Of a stretch of DNA of 9,317 nt, positions 1 to 5,754 are shown one piece after another. A program made the position numbers and the translations under genes. The DNA comes from Verrucomicrobiaceae bacterium. Lineage in GTDB: Bacteria > Verrucomicrobiota > Verrucomicrobiia > Verrucomicrobiales > Verrucomicrobiaceae. Location: assembly GCA_021151605.1 (NCBI GenBank), contig JAGKWZ010000307.1, positions 1 to 9,317 of the forward strand, written 5' to 3'. Numbering within the stretch: the stretch's first letter is position 1; each line of letters opens with the position of its first letter. The notes beneath the pieces were generated by a model. That model ran no database searches, had not been told where the DNA came from, and saw only the letters and a list, made by a program, of their open reading frames with translations.

Positions 1-88
1 GCCCCCGTCACGCCCGAGCCACCCGCGCCCACGTCGAACTCCTGAAGACGCCACCGAACACACTCACCACCAAGGTGAGAAACCCACA

Positions 89-117
89 CCCTGCCGTCCT
101 GAAAAGGGGCGGCAGGG
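89..117. terminator. Strong stem-loop, possible terminator
   Basis: Left arm CCCTGCCGTCC (89-99) pairs with right arm GGGCGGCAGGG (107-117) through 11 pairs, one of them a G-T wobble, around the 7-base loop TGAAAAG. A smaller hairpin, CTCACC/GGTGAG (63-68/74-79), lies just before it. There is no T-run after the stem, only a pyrimidine-rich stretch, so factor-independent termination is plausible but unproven. Its likely role is ending transcription of a gene to the left of the window. Confidence 0.4.
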
Positions 118-118
118 A

Positions 119-172
119 GACCTTCCATCCTCAAACTTCAATCTTCCATCTGCTATCCTCCAACCTCCACCT
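119..172. repeat. Pyrimidine-rich tract (left copy)
   Basis: A strongly C/T-biased top strand built from short units such as TTCCATC, TTCAATC and TATCCTCC. Read on the minus strand it gives a peptide-like Trp-Arg-Ile-Ala-Asp-Gly-Arg pattern, which I take as a by-product of the repeat and not a gene. A similar tract with the same orientation lies at 2127-2168, on the other side of the cassette array. Confidence 0.4.
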
Positions 173-293
173 ATGCGCCGCCGCAGCAGCCTCGACGACA
201 CGCCGCACCCAAACCTTGACCTCCGGCGACTTTCTCTCTTCCATCGGCGCATTCATCAAAATCCTTTTTCTGTGAACCGGCCGTTTTCACCTC

Positions 294-373
294 ACCTAAG
301 CCCTGTTCATCCACAGAAAACTGTGGGCGAATCTGATTCGCCCACAATTAAGTGTGGCTAAACAACGTTCGGC
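294..373 (+). repeat. attC-like (or attI) site at the left end of the array
   Basis: The right box GTTCGGC (367-373) is a good R' (GTTRRRY). Symmetrical to it about position 334 is ACCTAAG (294-300), an R'' that misses the RYYYAAC consensus only at its last base. Inside, TTCATCCACA (306-315) pairs with TGTGGCTAA (353-361), with one unpaired C (308) and one mismatch, and both spacers are 5 nt (301-305, 362-366). The centre is a near-perfect 25-bp palindrome: TGTGGGCGAATC (322-333), T, GATTCGCCCACA (335-346). This layout fits an attC of 80 bp. The alternative is an attI, because CTAAACAACGTTCGGC ahead of the first cassette resembles the end of attI1, as I recall it. CCACAG/CTGTGG (311-316/321-326) can form a competing hairpin. 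Confidence 0.6.
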
Positions 374-397
374 AAAGAAGCAGCGCTCCAAGATCCT

Positions 398-853
398 ATG
401 TTGAAAAGATGCACCAAGTGTTTGCGAGACGTTCTCACGACTGGTTACGGGTGCTGCCCGTCTTGTCGGTCGAAGCACGCTCTCATCGACATACCCGAGA
501 CGGAACTACAGGCTATCCGTGATAGCAGACGAGTGGTGCTATACAGTCACTCTATATTGCCCCAGATATGTCCTCATTGTGGTGACGATGCTACTGACCT
601 TCAGCTACTCCACATCACGAGGGAAAGCCCTGAGGCTCCGAGCCCTTTTCTGGCGCTCGGCTCCATTGCCCGTATCCTTACATATCTTCTTAGAAAGGCA
701 GGAGGTGACTTTGAGCAAGTTGTCTCGATTCAGATACCTGAATGCCAGCGTTGCGCGGGCAGAAAGCTACGTATTGATCGGGTCGACTGGGAGGGCAGGT
801 GCGTTGAGACGTATGCGCACTTCCGTTTCTCCGAAGCCATCTCCAGAGGATAG
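398..853 (+). CDS. Cassette 1: 151-aa protein with zinc-ribbon-like Cys pairs, unknown function
   Basis: I do not recognise this protein. It carries four CxxC pairs: C5-C8 and C20-C23 (with an extra C19) near the N-terminus, and C58-C61 (CPHCG) with C116-C119 (CQRC) further on. The spacing suggests two four-Cys zinc sites, the second split by about 55 residues. No membrane segment or signal peptide is apparent; residues 84-98 are moderately hydrophobic. The pattern CPHCG, a long insert, then an Ile-Pro-x-Cys-x-x-Cys is seen in many uncharacterised small bacterial proteins, so zinc binding is likely but function is not. ATG 398 lies 30 bp from the predicted recombination point and lacks a clear Shine-Dalgarno sequence. 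The stop is 22 bp before its attC. Base composition is visibly lower in GC than in the flanking housekeeping genes. Confidence 0.78.
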   Translation: MLKRCTKCLRDVLTTGYGCCPSCRSKHALIDIPETELQAIRDSRRVVLYSHSILPQICPHCGDDATDLQLLHITRESPEAPSPFLALGSIARILTYLLRKAGGDFEQVVSIQIPECQRCAGRKLRIDRVDWEGRCVETYAHFRFSEAISRG

Positions 854-875
854 ATTTAACTGAAGAGCCAACAAT

Positions 876-968
876 GCCGAACAAAACGGATGCAGGCAAC
901 GGCTCGTATGGCATCTGTCGTGTCGTCGACGTCTTTCGCTCGCCGTCGCCTCATCCGAGTCGTTCGGC
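876..968 (+). repeat. attC site of cassette 1 (93 bp)
   Basis: R'' is GCCGAAC (876-882) and R' is GTTCGGC (962-968), perfectly complementary. After 4-nt spacers on each side, the L'' arm CGGATGCAGGC (887-897) pairs with the L' arm GCCTCATCCG (948-957) over 10 bp, leaving C893 unpaired. This is the extrahelical base typical of attC sites; on the folded bottom strand it is a G. The stem continues inward with GGC (901-903) against GCC (943-945). Predicted cleavage is between G962 and T963. The site agrees with attC of cassette 2 at about 77 of 93 positions, by hand count. Confidence 0.92.
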
Positions 969-985
969 TAACTAACACGCCAGCT

Positions 986-1465
986 ATGCTATCAACGAAG
1001 CTTGCAACATGTTTACTGGGATTGGCATTGCTAGCCCCCATCACAGCGTCTTTTTGGCTGATGATTCGCTACAAGCCGCAGTCTGAGGCGGAACTCCAGA
1101 AATCATTGGACGAAGCGCTGGCTACCGTGAAGGCGGACATCGATTCACAGGTTGAGCCGGGCTTTCCCGGAGCCATGGCAGCATCGATTCAGATACACCA
1201 TGAGCTTACTTTGCCCATTCTCGGGCCGCGCCTGTGGACATTCGCACCTCGTGCGTGGGTCGGTGTGGTTGGCTTTGTGTGCTGCCTGACGATTGCTGGA
1301 CTTTGGATTTTCAGTTCCTCCGTTTCTTCCGTCGCCATCTCGGGCGGTTATGGTCGATCTGGCTTCGATGAGGCTCCGTCTCACGGATCGAGCCCGGGCC
1401 AGATCACCATCGATGACTCATCTGTGTCGGAGTCACGCATCATCCACTTGGACGACCAGAAATGA
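986..1465 (+). CDS. Cassette 2: 159-aa two-segment membrane protein, unknown function
   Basis: I do not recognise this protein. Residues about 6-27 and 90-112 are strongly hydrophobic and should span the membrane. Between them lies a 60-residue hydrophilic stretch with a short amphipathic, possibly helical part (about 33-53, rich in Glu/Ala/Leu/Lys). After the second segment comes a 45-residue Ser/Gly/Asp-rich tail. The first segment might act as an uncleaved signal anchor. ATG 986 is chosen because an in-frame upstream ATG at 890 would start inside the preceding attC; 986 lies 23 bp past the recombination point, normal for a cassette. No Shine-Dalgarno sequence is seen. The stop is 31 bp before its own attC. 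The absence of homology is my non-recognition, not a search result. Confidence 0.75.
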   Translation: MLSTKLATCLLGLALLAPITASFWLMIRYKPQSEAELQKSLDEALATVKADIDSQVEPGFPGAMAASIQIHHELTLPILGPRLWTFAPRAWVGVVGFVCCLTIAGLWIFSSSVSSVAISGGYGRSGFDEAPSHGSSPGQITIDDSSVSESRIIHLDDQK

Positions 1466-1496
1466 CACATTGGACAACCGCCAAACCGCCACCAAG

Positions 1497-1589
1497 GCCG
1501 AACAAAACGGATGCAGGCAACGGCTTGAAGGCTATCTGTCGTGTCAGGAACGTCCACCCCTCGCCGTCGCCTGATCCGAGGCGTTAGGC
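1497..1589 (+). repeat. attC site of cassette 2 (93 bp)
   Basis: R'' is GCCGAAC (1497-1503), L'' CGGATGCAGGC (1508-1518), L' GCCTGATCCG (1569-1578) and R' GTTAGGC (1583-1589). L'' and L' pair over 10 bp leaving one unpaired base, here best placed at G1513, not the following C as in the first site. R'' and R' differ at one position because the last six bases of R' belong to the next cassette. With its own left end (TTCGGC, 963-968) the R'' match is perfect. Predicted cleavage is between G1583 and T1584. Confidence 0.92.
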
Positions 1590-1594
1590 AGAAA

Positions 1595-1921
1595 ATGAAA
1601 TTTTCGGACTACTGTTCACTTATAGGGAAGTCGGTTGCCGAAACCGGCTATGACGCGTTTTTACCATCGGCATGTATTCCCGGTCTGATAAAAGACAGAT
1701 TTTATGTCCTTGAGGGAGAGCTTAGCGATGGCGGCGAGGAGCGTGTTGCCCTATCTTGGGCCGAATCATTACCCCAAAGCACAGGCATCATGTTCTTGGC
1801 GTTCAGGGGTGGCGAGCGAAGGGTCACAGTCCTCAAACTTAAGGACCATTCAGTGTTGGAGGTTCTGGTAATTCATGTAAAACCATATTCAGATGAATCA
1901 GAATATGGTTATCAGAAATGA
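1595..1921 (+). CDS. Cassette 3: 108-aa soluble protein, unknown function
   Basis: I do not recognise this protein. It has no signal peptide or membrane segment and two Cys (7, 27) without a metal-site pattern. The mixture of short hydrophobic beta-like runs (about 36-42, 64-70, 76-81, 88-95) alternating with charged turns suggests a small beta-rich domain. ATG 1595 is favoured over an in-frame upstream start at 1541, which would lie inside the preceding attC. AGG at 1586-1588, part of R', sits 6 bases before the start and may serve as a weak ribosome site. The stop TGA at 1919-1921 is 7 bp from the R'' box, so the gene fills the cassette. It has a lower GC content than nadE and the genes beyond. 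Confidence 0.75.
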   Translation: MKFSDYCSLIGKSVAETGYDAFLPSACIPGLIKDRFYVLEGELSDGGEERVALSWAESLPQSTGIMFLAFRGGERRVTVLKLKDHSVLEVLVIHVKPYSDESEYGYQK

Positions 1922-1928
1922 AAAATGA

Positions 1929-2027
1929 GCCTAACAAAGCGCTGCTGCCAAGACGATTGCTTGTCACAGATCCTGCTTTCGCAGGCTCTGCTCCAAGCAA
2001 CCGTCTGGCAGAGCTTGAGCGTTATGT
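1929..2027 (+). repeat. attC site of cassette 3 (99 bp), end of the array
   Basis: R'' is GCCTAAC (1929-1935) and R' is GTTATGT (2021-2027). CTGCCAAGACG (1945-1955) pairs with CGTCTGGCAG (2002-2011), leaving one unpaired A (1950/1951). The stem extends with TTGCTTG (1957-1963) against CAAGCAA (1994-2000) after one A-C mismatch. A small terminal hairpin, CCTGC/GCAGG (1972-1976/1981-1985), caps the structure. R'' complements this cassette's own left end TTAGGC (1584-1589) exactly. The sequence is unlike the other two attC sites, so the cassette probably comes from a different integron lineage. Predicted cleavage is between G2021 and T2022. Confidence 0.9.
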
Positions 2028-2286
2028 GCTTTGTGTTTGGCGCGTCGGTCCTGTCTGACGTTTGAGTGCTGATTTCGCCAGGCTCAAGATTTGTTGTCGG
2101 GTCTGCGGCTGGCTCGGGGCGGCGTTTCTCTTCTCCATCTTCTAGCCGCTATCCTCTACCTTCTGATGGGCATGTCTGGCCGCTGCTTGCTCCTCGTCGC
2201 CCTAGGACCCGCAGCTTTCAGATGGATGGCACCGCCCTTGAACTTCCCGTTCCCTCCTGCGTCACATCCGTGCTATCGGTCATGCT
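2028..2286. other. Gene-free stretch between the array and nadE
   Basis: No supported gene. I find no further R''/R' pair here, so the array appears to end at 2027. Two overlapping forward frames (from 2066 and from 2091) run into nadE but look like shadows. A C/T-rich tract occupies about 2127-2168. A weak promoter-like pair, TTGAGT (2062-2067) and CAAGAT (2085-2090) spaced 17 bp, could serve nadE, but each hexamer matches its consensus poorly. Confidence 0.5.
2127..2168. repeat. Pyrimidine-rich tract (right copy)
   Basis: A C/T-rich top strand with units CTCTTCTCCATC and CTATCCTCTACC. It shares CCATCTKCT and CTATCCTC with the tract at 119-172, in the same orientation. The two lie on opposite sides of the cassette array. 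The similarity is loose, and I cannot tell a true repeat from common low-complexity sequence of this lineage. Confidence 0.35.
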
Positions 2287-4218
2287 ATGCCCGACCAGCC
2301 CACCCCTGCCAGCCTTCGTGAAAACCACGGTTTTGCCCGCGTGGCGGCGGTGTCTCCTGAGCTGGCGCTGGGGGATGTGGGGGCGAATTTGGCGATCCTG
2401 AAGCGGGAGATGGCGGCTCTGGCAGGGCAGGGGGCGCGGCTCATTGTCTTCCCGGAGCTGAGCCTGACGGGCTACTCCTGTGCGGATCTTTTCCACCACA
2501 GCGCCTTATTAAAAAGAGCCCACCAAGCCTTCACGGAGCTGGCCGAAAGCACTGCCGGGCTTGGCTGCGTGGTGGTCGTGGGGCTGCCGCTGGCGGTCGA
2601 GAGTCGGCTCTACAATGTCGCCGCCGTGATCGCCGAGGGACGGGTGCTGGGCTTTGTGCCGAAGACCTTCCTGCCAAACTCGGGCGAGTTTTACGAGCGC
2701 CGCTGGTTCTCCCCGGCGGCCACGCTGGCGGTCGCGGAGGTCGATGGTATTCCCATCGGCACGGACCTGCTCTTCGCTGCTGCGGATCTGCCCGGTTTCG
2801 TGCTCGGCATCGAGATCTGCGAGGATCTCTGGACGGTGATCCCGCCGAGTAGTCATGCCGCACTGGCTGGAGCTACCGTTTTGGCGAATCCATCCGCTAG
2901 CGATGAAGTCCTGGGCAAGGCCCCCTACCGTCGCGGGCTGGTGAATCAGCAGTCCGCCCGTTGCCTGGCGGCCTATGTTTATGCGGGAGCCGGGGCAGGG
3001 GAGTCGAGCACGGACGTGGTGTATTCCGGCCATGGTTTGATCGCAGAAAACGGCGTGCTGCTGGCCGAGACGGAGCGCTTTTCCTTCCAAACTCAGACCG
3101 CTGTGGCGGACGTGGACCTCCAGAGGCTCCAGCATGAGCGCTTTAAAAGTGCCGCTTTCCGCGATGACGAAGCCCGCCCGGTCTTCCGGCGCATCAGCTT
3201 CAGCTTTGGCAAAGCCGCCGAAGGTGAAAAACTGCTCCGTCCGCTCTCGGCGCATCCCTTTGTGCCACCTGCGGGCGCTGACCGCCGGGCCGTGTGTGAG
3301 GAGATCTTCGCCATCCAGGCCACCGGGCTGGCCCGTCGGCTCCGGCAGACCAAGAGCAAGACCGTCGTGCTCGGCCTCTCGGGTGGGCTGGACTCCACGC
3401 TGGCGCTGCTCGTTTTGATCGAGGCTCTGAAGCGTGCCGCCCTGCCCCGCAGTGCGGCTTTAACGGTGACCATGCCCGGCTTCGGCACCACCGAACGCAC
3501 GAAGGGCAATGCCGAAATGCTGGCCGAGGCGCTGGGAATCACGCTGCGGACGATCAGCATCAAAGCGGCCGTGGAGCAGCACTTCAGCGACATCGGCCAT
3601 CCCGCCGGGCTGCATGACATCACCTATGAAAACGCCCAGGCCCGCGAGCGCACCCAGGTGCTGATGGACGTGGCGAATCAGACCGGCGGCCTCGTGCTCG
3701 GCACGGGCGACCTTTCCGAAGCGGCGCTCGGCTGGTGTACCTTCAATGGCGACCACATGAGCATGTATCACGTCAATGCGGGCGTGCCTAAGACGCTGGT
3801 GAAATACCTCATCGAGTGGGCCGCCACGGAGCTCTATGCCGCCGAAGCGGGAGACATCCTCCACGATGTCATCGCCACGCCGATCTCGCCCGAGCTTCTG
3901 CCCATCGGTGCCGATGGGCAGATCGAGCAGAAGACCGAGGACACCGTCGGGCCCTACGAACTGCACGACTTCTTCCTCTTCCACTTCGTCCGTCACGGCT
4001 GCCCTGCGGAAAAAATCCGCTACATCGCGAATCTGGCCTTTGCAGGCAAACACGAGGCTGCGGTGATCGAAAAATGGCTCGCCGTCTTCCTCCGCCGCTT
4101 TGCGCAAAATCAGTTCAAGCGCTCGTCGATGCCCGATGGGCCGAAGGTCGGCTCCGTGGCGCTCTCACCGCGTGGCGACTGGCGGATGCCGAGTGACTGG
4201 GCCGGGGCGCTGGAGTGA
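2287..4218 (+). CDS. nadE: Glutamine-dependent NAD+ synthetase
   Basis: Catalyses the last step of NAD+ biosynthesis in the cytoplasm: nicotinic acid adenine dinucleotide is amidated using ATP and ammonia released from glutamine. The 643-residue length fits the two-domain glutamine-using family. Residues about 16-290 form the nitrilase-like glutaminase domain with the catalytic triad Glu57 (FPELSLTGYS), Lys126 (VPKTFLPN) and Cys178 (EICEDLW). Residues about 335-640 form the ATP-pyrophosphatase synthetase domain with the P-loop SGGLDS (365-370), then GTGDLSEAALGWCTFNGDH (472-490) and the conserved NAGVPKTLVKYL. All key residues are present. ATG 2287 gives a 15-residue lead before the conserved start; there is no clear Shine-Dalgarno sequence, so the start is less certain than the rest. 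The gene stands alone, with the array 260 bp upstream. Confidence 0.97.
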   Translation: MPDQPTPASLRENHGFARVAAVSPELALGDVGANLAILKREMAALAGQGARLIVFPELSLTGYSCADLFHHSALLKRAHQAFTELAESTAGLGCVVVVGLPLAVESRLYNVAAVIAEGRVLGFVPKTFLPNSGEFYERRWFSPAATLAVAEVDGIPIGTDLLFAAADLPGFVLGIEICEDLWTVIPPSSHAALAGATVLANPSASDEVLGKAPYRRGLVNQQSARCLAAYVYAGAGAGESSTDVVYSGHGLIAENGVLLAETERFSFQTQTAVADVDLQRLQHERFKSAAFRDDEARPVFRRISFSFGKAAEGEKLLRPLSAHPFVPPAGADRRAVCEEIFAIQATGLARRLRQTKSKTVVLGLSGGLDSTLALLVLIEALKRAALPRSAALTVTMPGFGTTERTKGNAEMLAEALGITLRTISIKAAVEQHFSDIGHPAGLHDITYENAQARERTQVLMDVANQTGGLVLGTGDLSEAALGWCTFNGDHMSMYHVNAGVPKTLVKYLIEWAATELYAAEAGDILHDVIATPISPELLPIGADGQIEQKTEDTVGPYELHDFFLFHFVRHGCPAEKIRYIANLAFAGKHEAAVIEKWLAVFLRRFAQNQFKRSSMPDGPKVGSVALSPRGDWRMPSDWAGALE

Positions 4219-4250
4219 GCCGCGCTTGCACAATCCGGCATGGCGACATG

Positions 4251-4297
4251 GCATTCGCCGCCGGGGGCGAAAGAGGCTTTCGCTTTGGAGCGAATGC
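4251..4297. other. Nested double hairpin upstream of the DUF1501 gene
   Basis: Outer arms GCATTCGC (4251-4258) and GCGAATGC (4290-4297) pair perfectly over 8 bp. Inside, GCGAAAG (4267-4273) and CTTTCGC (4277-4283) pair perfectly over 7 bp around an AGG loop. The element lies between the nadE stop (4218) and the next ATG (4317), 19 bp before the latter. It could end nadE transcription, act in the leader of the next gene, or be a dispersed intergenic palindromic repeat. No T-run follows it. Confidence 0.5.
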
Positions 4298-4316
4298 TTC
4301 GTAGCTTCTTCCGACC

Positions 4317-5747
4317 ATGAATCTCCAACGCGAACTCCAGTCCGAGCACGCCCGCTACCTCACCCGCCGCTGGTTTTTCCAGGAGTGCGGCGTGGGCATG
4401 GCATCGCTGGCGGCGCTGGATCTGATGCGCGGGCAAAGCAGCGCTGCTTCGGCTCCGGTGAGCCCTCTGGCCGTGAAGAAACCGCATTACCCGGCGAAGG
4501 CGAAGCGGGTCATCTATCTCTTCATGGGCGGTGCGCCGAGTCATCTGGAGCTTTTCGATAACAAGCCCGAACTCGCCAAGTGGGATGGCAAGCTGCCACC
4601 GGCGGATCTTTTGAAAGGCTATCGCGCGGCCTTCATCAACCCGAACAGTAAGCTGCTCGGGCCGAAGTTTAAGTTCGCCAAGCACGGGCAGAGCGGGGCG
4701 GAGATCAGCGAGCTGCTGCCGCACACGGCGAAGATAGCGGATGATCTCACGATTGTGCGCTCGATGAAGACGGACGCCTTCAACCATGCTCCGGCGCAGA
4801 TCCTGATGAGCACGGGCTCGCAGATCTTTGGTCGCCCGAGCTTCGGGGCGTGGTCGCTCTATGGCCTGGGCACGGAGAATCAGGACCTGCCGGGTTATGT
4901 GGTGATGCAAAGTGGGCAGAAGGGGCCGAGCGGTGGCCTTTCCAACTTCGGCTGCGGCTTCCTGCCGACGGTTTATCAAGGCGTACCCTTCCGCAGCAGC
5001 GGCGAGCCGGTGCTCTTTTTAAACAATCCCAAAGGTGTCACCGATGCCACACAGCGGCAGACTTTGGACGCCCTGAAGCAGCTCAATGAAGAGCGCCTGG
5101 GCGAAGTGGGTGATCCCGAGATCGCCGCGCGCATCAATAGCTTCGAACTCGCCTACCGGATGCAACAGACGGCACCCGAGGTGATGGACATCTCCAAAGA
5201 GCCGCAACACATCCTCGACATGTATGGCGCGAAGCCGGGCGAGGCATCGTTTGCGAACAACTGCCTGCTCGCGCGCCGCCTGATCGAGAGTGGTGTGCGT
5301 TTCGTGCAGCTCTTCCATGAAGCCTGGGATCATCACGGCGGCCTCACGGGCGGCCTGAAGCAGCAGTGCGGTCTGACGGATCAACCCTGCGCGGCGCTCG
5401 TGCGTGATTTGCAACAACGCGGCCTGCTGGAAGACACGATCGTCATCTGGGGCGGAGAATTTGGCCGCACGCCGATGGTGCAAGGCGGCAGCGATGGACG
5501 GGACCACCATCCGAATGCCTTCACCATGTGGTTCGCCGGTGGTGGCATGAAGCCCGGCCTGACACTCGGCGAGAGCGATGAGTTCGGCTTCAATGTGACT
5601 CAAGATCCCGTGCATGTGCATGACCTGCACGCGACCCTGCTACATCTGCTCGGCTTTGAGCACACAAAGCTCGCGGTGAAGTTCCAGGGCCTCGACATGC
5701 GGCTCACGAACGTCCACGGCGAGCTGGTAACAAAGATGCTCGCCTGA
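4317..5747 (+). CDS. DUF1501 family secreted protein
   Basis: Member of the DUF1501 family, abundant in Planctomycetota and Verrucomicrobiota and related to the sulfatase/alkaline-phosphatase fold; its substrate is not established. The 476-residue length is typical. The N-terminus has a Tat-like start, LTRRWFFQECGVGMASLAAL (residues 15-34), so export in folded form is likely. Conserved blocks: RVIYLFMGGAPSHLELFDNK (64-83), GRPSFGAWSLYGLG (172-185), ARRLIESGVRFVQLF (319-333), WDHHGG (337-342), WGGEFGRTP (378-386), GRDHHP (394-399) and HVHDLHATLLHLLG (433-446). The His/Asp-rich blocks may bind metal, by analogy with sulfatases. ATG 4317 places the twin-arginine motif normally and no better upstream start is seen. 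Such genes are usually paired with a DUF1549/DUF1553 cytochrome-type gene; none is adjacent here. Confidence 0.95.
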   Translation: MNLQRELQSEHARYLTRRWFFQECGVGMASLAALDLMRGQSSAASAPVSPLAVKKPHYPAKAKRVIYLFMGGAPSHLELFDNKPELAKWDGKLPPADLLKGYRAAFINPNSKLLGPKFKFAKHGQSGAEISELLPHTAKIADDLTIVRSMKTDAFNHAPAQILMSTGSQIFGRPSFGAWSLYGLGTENQDLPGYVVMQSGQKGPSGGLSNFGCGFLPTVYQGVPFRSSGEPVLFLNNPKGVTDATQRQTLDALKQLNEERLGEVGDPEIAARINSFELAYRMQQTAPEVMDISKEPQHILDMYGAKPGEASFANNCLLARRLIESGVRFVQLFHEAWDHHGGLTGGLKQQCGLTDQPCAALVRDLQQRGLLEDTIVIWGGEFGRTPMVQGGSDGRDHHPNAFTMWFAGGGMKPGLTLGESDEFGFNVTQDPVHVHDLHATLLHLLGFEHTKLAVKFQGLDMRLTNVHGELVTKMLA

Positions 5748-5754
5748 AGCTGGA

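Larger units (their letters stand above)
1..293. other. Non-coding stretch left of the cassette array
   Basis: I see no convincing gene here. One reading frame runs from the window edge to a TGA at 43-45 with a Pro/Thr/Ser-rich sequence and could be the last 14 codons of an upstream gene, but this is too short to support. Downstream are two hairpins (63-79 and 89-117) and a pyrimidine-rich tract (119-172). The two other forward frames stay open until 275 and 361, but their translations are low in complexity and Arg/Pro/Ser-rich, so I treat them as spurious. No clear sigma70-type promoter is visible. A TTGACC at 216-221 has only a poor -10 match 17 bp downstream. Confidence 0.5.
294..2027 (+). 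mobile_element. Integron-type gene-cassette array, three complete cassettes
   Basis: Four folded sites are spaced so that three short same-strand genes are each followed by a site: 294-373, 876-968, 1497-1589 and 1929-2027. Predicted cleavage between G and TT of each GTTRRRY box gives cassettes 368-962 (595 bp), 963-1583 (621 bp) and 1584-2021 (438 bp). For each cassette, its first six bases preceded by G are an exact complement of the R'' box near its own right end: TTCGGC with GCCGAAC twice, TTAGGC with GCCTAAC once. That is the signature of a cassette excised and inserted as a circle. The genes fill nearly all of each cassette and have 5' leaders of only 11-30 bp, as is usual for cassettes. 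Cassette genes normally depend on an outside promoter; I see none here. No integrase gene is in the window. Confidence 0.88.

Noticed and set aside
64..252. Minus-strand frame with a Trp-Arg-Ile-Ala-Asp-Gly-Arg pattern.
   Set aside because: It is the reverse reading of the pyrimidine-rich tract; such pseudo-peptide patterns come from short unit repeats, not genes.
311..357. Alternating CCACA/TGTGG words as a transcription attenuator with competing hairpins.
   Set aside because: There is no leader peptide, T-run or obvious promoter. The symmetric arrangement with R' and R'' boxes fits an integron site better.
307..361. DnaA-box-like words (TCATCCACA, TGTGGCTAA) suggesting an origin.
   Set aside because: Each has a mismatch, they are explained as arms of the attC-like site, and no dnaA, dnaN or AT-rich unwinding region is near.
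890..985. N-terminal extension of the cassette 2 protein from an ATG at 890.
   Set aside because: This stretch is the attC of cassette 1; a cassette gene should start after the recombination point at 962/963.
1541..1594. Earlier start for the cassette 3 protein at 1541.
   Set aside because: It lies within the attC of cassette 2; ATG 1595 follows the recombination point and has a weak ribosome site.
2091..2321. 76-aa hydrophobic frame upstream of nadE.
   Set aside because: It overlaps nadE, uses a TTG start, and its hydrophobicity comes from the C/T-rich tract, which encodes Leu/Ser/Pro.
2509..3255. Long open frame (248 aa) on the minus strand inside nadE, with others at 3093-3623 and 3460-4107.
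   Set aside because: They lie opposite a complete, motif-verified nadE in GC-rich DNA, where antisense frames stay open by codon bias. The translations show no recognisable domains.
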